DNA of 9,869 nucleotides. It comes from an uncultured Micrococcaceae bacterium (GTDB lineage: Bacteria > Actinomycetota > Actinomycetes > Actinomycetales > Micrococcaceae). The DNA lies in assembly GCA_937896705.1 (NCBI GenBank), contig CALBOC010000099.1, positions 1 through 9,869 of the forward strand, read 5' to 3'. The notes below the pieces were generated by a model that saw only the letters and a list, made by a program, of their open reading frames with translations, was not told the origin of the DNA and searched no databases. A program made the translations under genes and the position numbers. This document shows positions 6,152-9,869 of this stretch, in pieces. The stretch's first letter is position 1; every line of letters starts with the position of its first letter.

Positions 6152-7493
6152 AAGGTTTGATGCCGTATTCAATGGTATGTTTCTCAGCGACCGGGCGCAT
6201 CAGAATGTTGGAAATCAGCCCAACTGCCAACAGTCCGACCATGATGTACATGGATACGGTGTACAGATCCGGACCTTCGAGGCCCGCGGCAGCCTGCGAC
6301 TCGACCACGGTGTTGACGATCAGCGGACCGGCGATCCCGGCGGCTGCCCATGCGGTGAGTAGTCGACCGTGAATTGCGCCAACCTGATAGTAGCCGAACA
6401 TGTCACGCAGGTAGGCCGGAATGGTCGAGAAGCCGCCGCCGTAGAAGGACAGAATAAAGACCGCTGCGATAATAAACAGGACGAGCGAGCTGTTACCTAA
6501 AAACGCGATGAGCAGATACAGCACTATGCCGACGCCCAGATAAATCATATACATGGGCTTACGTCCGATGTAGTCCGAAGTGGTGGACCACACGAACCGG
6601 CCTGCCATATTGGCCAATGACAGGATGCCGACGAAGCCGGCAGCGGCTGCGGCAGTCACGGCCGGGAAGTAGTCCTGAATCATCGGCGCAGCGTTTTCCA
6701 AGATACCAATTCCGGCCGTGACATTGGTGAACAACATAAGCCACAAGAACCAGAACTGCGGGGTCTTCAGCGCCTGGTTGGCCGAGACGTTCAATTGCGT
6801 CTGCATTGAGTTGGATTCGACGGCTGTTGGATCATAGCCCTCTGGTACCCAGTCCGGGTGGGGCACGCGAATGACGTAGGCGCCGGCCGCGATGATCACC
6901 GCGTAGCTAATGGCCAGGGTGATGAAGGTCGGCACCAGACCTGCGGCAAGATTTTCGGTTTCGGTGCCGCCACCAAACAGTGCCATCAGGGAGTTCGACA
7001 GCGGGCTGGCAATGAGCGCGCCACCTCCGAAGCCCATGATGGCCAGCCCGGTGGCCAGACCTGGACGGTCGGGGAACCATTTCATCAAGGTTGAGACCGG
7101 CGAAATGTAGCCAATCCCCAGCCCAATCCCACCGATGAAACCGTAGCCGAAGTACACTAGCCACAGTTGTCCGGTGGCGATGCCGAATGCGGCGACAAAG
7201 AAGCCCAGGACCCAGGCGGTTCCTGCGACCACCATCGATTTGCGCGGACCGGCTTTTTCTACCCAGGTGCCCCCGAATGCTGCCGAGAGGCCAAGCATCG
7301 CGATGGCGACCGAGAAAATCCAGCCGACAGATACCTCACCCACGTCAAAGCGAGACATCAACGGAATTTTAAATACACTAAATGCATACACCTGGCCGAT
7401 GCACAGGTGGATTGCCAGCGCCGCGGCGGGGATGAGCCACCGGTTAAAGGTCTTCGGCGCGACAATCGCTGATTTATTCAAAACGCTAGCCAT
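6150..7493 (-). CDS. OFA-family MFS transporter (oxalate/formate antiporter-like)
   Basis: A 447-aa inner-membrane carrier with 12 predicted helices. The OFA signature is clear: the helix 1 stretch AIHLCIGQVYAFSVF (27-41), the loop 2-3 motif GTWVEKAGPRKSM (75-87), the helix 4 block GGIGLGIGYISPVSTLMKWFPDR (121-143) and NMAGRFVWSTTSDYIGRK (295-312). OFA members move small carboxylates such as oxalate, formate or pyruvate. OxlT of Oxalobacter needs Arg272 and Lys355. Arg299 here may be the Arg equivalent, but the helix 11 block TAWAAAGIAGP (380-390) has no Lys, so oxalate is an unlikely substrate; this alignment is by eye. ATG 7493 has an AGAGGA ribosome site six nt upstream. It heads an operon with the 51-aa membrane protein and has a near-consensus promoter at 7549-7577. 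The true substrate is unknown. Confidence 0.92.
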   Translation of the reverse strand: MASVLNKSAIVAPKTFNRWLIPAAALAIHLCIGQVYAFSVFKIPLMSRFDVGEVSVGWIFSVAIAMLGLSAAFGGTWVEKAGPRKSMVVAGTAWVLGFFVAAFGIATGQLWLVYFGYGFIGGIGLGIGYISPVSTLMKWFPDRPGLATGLAIMGFGGGALIASPLSNSLMALFGGGTETENLAAGLVPTFITLAISYAVIIAAGAYVIRVPHPDWVPEGYDPTAVESNSMQTQLNVSANQALKTPQFWFLWLMLFTNVTAGIGILENAAPMIQDYFPAVTAAAAAGFVGILSLANMAGRFVWSTTSDYIGRKPMYMIYLGVGIVLYLLIAFLGNSSLVLFIIAAVFILSFYGGGFSTIPAYLRDMFGYYQVGAIHGRLLTAWAAAGIAGPLIVNTVVESQAAAGLEGPDLYTVSMYIMVGLLAVGLISNILMRPVAEKHTIEYGIKP

Positions 7494-7548
7494 CGCGTCC
7501 TCTCATCACACGTGGTCGAAATGTCAGTTTGAACCGTCAATCAAGGCG

Positions 7549-7577
7549 ATCCTATTGACACGGTTTTGGCCTGTCAA
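7549..7577 (-). promoter_or_regulatory. SigA-type promoter of the MFS operon
   Basis: On the minus strand, TTGACA (7572-7577), a 17-nt spacer and TAGGAT (7549-7554) give an almost perfect housekeeping promoter. Transcription should start near 7542, leaving a leader of about 50 nt before the ATG at 7493. Confidence 0.78.
7555..7577. promoter_or_regulatory. Inverted repeat overlapping the MFS promoter, candidate operator
   Basis: TTGACA (7555-7560) and TGTCAA (7572-7577) form a perfect 6-bp dyad with an 11-nt gap. One arm is the -35 box itself and the other abuts the -10 box, so a protein bound here would block the promoter. Part of the symmetry comes from the -35 consensus, so chance is possible. 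No regulator for it is encoded next to the operon. Confidence 0.4.
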
Positions 7578-7583
7578 CGCTCA

Positions 7584-7645
7584 CTCGCTGGGTTTCCGGG
7601 AGGTTTTGCGCAGCGAGGTGGAGAGTTTGGTCCTGTCTCCGCCTC
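7584..7645 (-). other. Overlapping hairpins in the amidase/MFS intergenic region
   Basis: GAGGTGGAGA (7615-7624) pairs with TCTCCGCCTC (7636-7645), 10 bp with one G-U, around an 11-nt loop. A second pairing, CTCGCTG (7584-7590) with CAGCGAG (7611-7617), shares bases 7615-7617, so the two compete at their edges. They lie about 115 nt past the amidase stop and upstream of the MFS promoter. They may end or trim the amidase mRNA, although no T-run follows. No known riboswitch motif was recognised. The rest of 7494-7759 shows no gene. Confidence 0.4.
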
Positions 7646-7759
7646 TCGCGGAGTTGCCTTGCATCTTAGACAAGCCCCGGCCGCCAGGACTCGGATGTGT
7701 GATCTCTAAACGGTGATGCGGTTGAGTGGGCTAAATAGACTTCGAACGCTACAGTGCCT

Positions 7760-9112
7760 TTAGTCGTGGGCTTCTGCGGTTTGGGGTTGTGCGGGCCGCA
7801 GGGTTTCGACGTCTTCGGCGAGCAGCTGTTCAAGTTGTTGTCCGGCGCGCAGCACCGCGGCGTCGCGCCCAGGTTGACCGATGATCTGCAGGCCTTTGGG
7901 TAGGGGATCACCGGGTAGCCAGTAAGGCACAGAAACCGCAGGCCAGCCCAACATATTCCAAATCACTGACTGCGACACGAGCACCTCGGAACCTTCACCG
8001 GGTGCCTCATTTTGTGGTGGCGCATCAATGGGCACAGTTGGTGTTAGCAGCATGTGGTGCTCCTCGAAGGTATCCCGATACAGCTGATTGACCTCGTCAA
8101 TACGTGCCTGCGCTTCCTCGACTTGGGCGTCGGTAATGTCGCGCCCTTTCCGCAGGCGCGTCAACGTCAGCTCTTGATACTGCTCGGCATAGGCTTCCAG
8201 GTGTGGTTCATGGAGCAGATACGCTTCTCGGCTGCGCACGATGTTGAAGAGGCCGCGAAAGTCAGCGTATTCACCGCGGATCTTGGGATGTTCAATGGCG
8301 GGGGCATCTAGCACCGCGGGGAGAGAGACTTCCGGCGAGATAATGTCAGCATCCGCGCTCAGACCAGGGTTGCCTTGGAGCATTCGGAACTCGAACTGCT
8401 CAGCGTCTTCCGCGTCCGGGTCAAAACCTTCTAACCCGAGAGCCTCAAGCGTGGCCAGAATATCGCGCACCGTGGTGCCCAGTAGTCCGACGGTGTCAAA
8501 GGACCGAGCTAACGGAAACACCCCATCGGTGTCGAGCAGGTCAAACGTTGGCTTGAACCCGACTACACCGCACAGTGCGGCTGGCACTCGAATAGACCCG
8601 GCCGTGTCTGTTCCGACTGCCACCGGGACGATACCGTGGGCAACCGCCGCGGCCGAGCCGGAGCTGGAGCCTCCGGATATCCTGGTGTCGTCGTATGGAT
8701 TCGGCACCACCCCAAACGCACTGGTATCACCGCGAATGCCGTAGGAAAATTCGTGGGTGTTGGCTTTGCCAATGATATTCGCGCCGGCTCTGCGCAGCTG
8801 GGCGACGATCGCAGCATCCTGGTTGGGTTGGTGGTCGGCATAGACGTTGGAGCCCATTGTGGTGCGCATGTCCGCGGTATCAATGACGTCTTTGATCGCG
8901 ACCGGGACGCCTTCCAGGGCACTGCGCGGGGTACCCGCCGCGAACAGGGCGTCCGAATCTTGGGCGGCGTGGTCATGGTCGATGACCGTAATAAAAACCG
9001 GTCCGGAGGCTTCGGCGGCTTGGCGAGCAGATTGCGACGCTTCCACCGCGGTGGTGGTGCCGTTGCGGAACTTGGTGCCTAACGTGGAGACGGTCTCACG
9101 GTGATCGGTCAT
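7760..9112 (-). CDS. Amidase-signature family hydrolase
   Basis: A 450-aa predicted cytoplasmic amidase of the amidase signature (GatA/AtzE-like) superfamily, which hydrolyses carboxamides to acid plus ammonia. The catalytic Ser-cisSer-Lys triad is visible: Lys74 in PVAIKDVIDT, the bridging Ser149 in the Ser/Gly-rich GGSSSGSAAAVAHG (147-160) and the nucleophile Ser173 in GTDTAGSIRVPA (167-178). The 24-residue gap between the serines is typical. The usual GGSSGGS reads GGSSSGS here, a mild change next to the active site. The C-terminal block WPAVSVPYWLP and KGLQIIGQPGRDAAVLRAGQQLE closes the fold. It is shorter than typical GatA (about 480-500 aa), and no gatB or gatC lies nearby in the window, so it is more likely a stand-alone amidase than the tRNA amidotransferase subunit. 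ATG 9112 has AGGAG six nt upstream. The substrate cannot be predicted. Confidence 0.92.
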   Translation of the reverse strand: MTDHRETVSTLGTKFRNGTTTAVEASQSARQAAEASGPVFITVIDHDHAAQDSDALFAAGTPRSALEGVPVAIKDVIDTADMRTTMGSNVYADHQPNQDAAIVAQLRRAGANIIGKANTHEFSYGIRGDTSAFGVVPNPYDDTRISGGSSSGSAAAVAHGIVPVAVGTDTAGSIRVPAALCGVVGFKPTFDLLDTDGVFPLARSFDTVGLLGTTVRDILATLEALGLEGFDPDAEDAEQFEFRMLQGNPGLSADADIISPEVSLPAVLDAPAIEHPKIRGEYADFRGLFNIVRSREAYLLHEPHLEAYAEQYQELTLTRLRKGRDITDAQVEEAQARIDEVNQLYRDTFEEHHMLLTPTVPIDAPPQNEAPGEGSEVLVSQSVIWNMLGWPAVSVPYWLPGDPLPKGLQIIGQPGRDAAVLRAGQQLEQLLAEDVETLRPAQPQTAEAHD

Positions 9113-9419
9113 GGCTTACTCCTGACGCGTGGGGTTGCTCGCAGCTTGAGTGTGAAGCGGGCTCATATAAGACCAAATGCTAATGTGTTGCTCTAGTGAA
9201 AGTTAGGGCTCCTCGGCGGCGTCTGCGACACGTCGCGTCTAAATCAAGATGTATGAAACTTTGGTCGAATTCACCACGTGTTCATGCGTATTGCACCGTG
9301 TGATGTCGCGTTCCCTGAAGTTCCGTGGTATCTCTGGTTGGTGGCCTATTTTTCATTAAATAGGCGTCACTCTGGTATTCACACTTTGGCTCTTGTGAGC
9401 CCCAACCATGAGGAGCGGC
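9113..9419. other. Intergenic region between divergent amidase and DUF4282 genes
   Basis: This 307-nt stretch must carry promoters for both divergent genes, but no strong pair of boxes stands out. A TA-rich run, CATATAAG at 9166-9173, could supply a -10 for the amidase. GCGAC-AC-GTCGC (9225-9236) is a short GC-rich dyad. An 8-bp palindrome at 9344-9365 and the hairpin GGCTC/GAGCC (9388-9392 and 9397-9401) lie close to the DUF4282 gene. No coding region or RNA gene was recognised. Confidence 0.6.
9344..9365. promoter_or_regulatory. Palindrome upstream of the DUF4282 gene, candidate operator
   Basis: GCCTATTT (9344-9351) and AAATAGGC (9358-9365) form a perfect 8-bp inverted repeat with a 6-nt centre, 54 nt before the ATG. 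The left arm contains TATTTT, which could double as a -10 box. This symmetry and placement suit a repressor site. The binding protein is unknown. Confidence 0.4.
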
Positions 9420-9863
9420 ATGACTCAGCAGCCTCCACATAATCCAAACGATCCCGGTTATATCCCACCGCAACCACCCGGTGGTCAACCGCAACCGGGC
9501 CCGAGCGGACCGCAGCGCGGACCCCAGACGAATACGGTAGAAGCCAAAGGGTTCTTCGCGGGGCTGTTCGACTTCAGCTTCCAGACCTTTGTCACCCTCA
9601 AATTCGCCAAGTTCATCTACATCATCGTGATGGTGTTCATCGGACTCTGGGCGCTGTTCGGCTGGCTCATCGGCTCGATCGTGGTGATGACCCAAGAACC
9701 GCTCGTGGGCCTGCTGGGACTGCTGCTCGGCTGGATTCCGATGCTCTTAGTGCTGATCTTTGCCCGGCTGACGCTGGAGTTCTACGTGGCGATGGCACGC
9801 ACCGCCCAGAACACCGCGGGTACGCGGATGGAATTGGAACGCATCCGCTCTATCAACGGCTAG
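9420..9863 (+). CDS. DUF4282 domain-containing membrane protein
   Basis: A 147-aa protein of unknown function, assigned to DUF4282 by its layout and C-terminal block. Residues 1-40 are rich in Pro, Gly and Gln and probably disordered in the cytoplasm. FFAGLFDFSFQTFVTLKFAKFIY (45-67) leads into membrane helix 1 (about 66-90), a short turn, and helix 2 (about 97-118). The conserved tail RLTLEFYVAMARTAQNTAG (116-134) ends the domain and has the Arg and Glu residues typical of the family. I chose ATG 9420 because AGGAG (9411-9415) lies directly upstream. An in-frame ATG at 9408 has no ribosome site. The gene is preceded by a perfect palindrome. It ends six nt before the window edge, so its downstream partners are not visible. 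Confidence 0.88.
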   Translation: MTQQPPHNPNDPGYIPPQPPGGQPQPGPSGPQRGPQTNTVEAKGFFAGLFDFSFQTFVTLKFAKFIYIIVMVFIGLWALFGWLIGSIVVMTQEPLVGLLGLLLGWIPMLLVLIFARLTLEFYVAMARTAQNTAGTRMELERIRSING

Positions 9864-9869
9864 ACCTAC

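Noticed and set aside
7174..7716. 180-codon plus-strand frame across the MFS start and its promoter
   Set aside because: It is antisense to the MFS coding region in most of its length, and its remainder covers the promoter and hairpins. No domain is visible.
7760..9112. Amidase as the GatA subunit of the tRNA amidotransferase
   Set aside because: No gatB or gatC is adjacent, the protein is shorter than typical GatA, and the neighbours are transport genes. The closeness to tRNA genes is several kilobases and not meaningful.
1..9869. Mobile element, CRISPR array, toxin-antitoxin or defence system
   Set aside because: No transposase, integrase, regularly spaced repeats or defence-type domains were found on either strand.

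Overview
The window looks like an ordinary chromosomal stretch of a moderately GC-rich actinobacterium, most likely in the order Micrococcales (Micrococcaceae-like). Supporting signs are a DUF4282 membrane protein, an OFA-type transporter followed by a tiny membrane protein, tRNAs without an encoded CCA end, SigA-like promoters (TTGACA/TAGGAT) and at least one probable leaderless gene. The genus cannot be fixed by reading alone.

Left part (1-3624): two full-length paralogous LuxR-type regulators (517 and 519 aa) lie in the same direction on the minus strand. Between them, on the plus strand, sit tRNA-Glu(UUC) and tRNA-Asp(GUC), preceded by a good promoter. The regulators have a helical, TPR-like body and a C-terminal LuxR helix-turn-helix. 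They show no P-loop, receiver or autoinducer domain, so their signal is unknown. A CRP/GlxR-like site lies just upstream of the second regulator.

Middle part (3625-5963): a hotdog-fold PaaI-type thioesterase, probably translated from a leaderless mRNA, faces away from the second regulator. It is followed by the magnesium channel/transporter MgtE. A strong hairpin ends mgtE and faces the minus-strand genes that come next.

Right part (5964-9869): on the minus strand, an OFA-family MFS transporter is followed 15 nt later by a 51-aa single-span membrane protein. The Shine-Dalgarno of the small gene overlaps the transporter stop codon, so the two are probably co-translated and may form a two-part transporter. 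The transporter has a near-consensus promoter overlapped by a dyad. Upstream of it, also on the minus strand, is an amidase-signature hydrolase with the complete Lys-Ser-Ser triad. The window ends with a plus-strand DUF4282 protein that diverges from the amidase across a 307-nt intergenic region.

The most interesting items are the sensor-less LuxR paralogue pair bracketing a tRNA locus and the OFA transporter with its small partner. The rest is mostly housekeeping or standard accessory content. No mobile element, CRISPR array or defence gene is visible.
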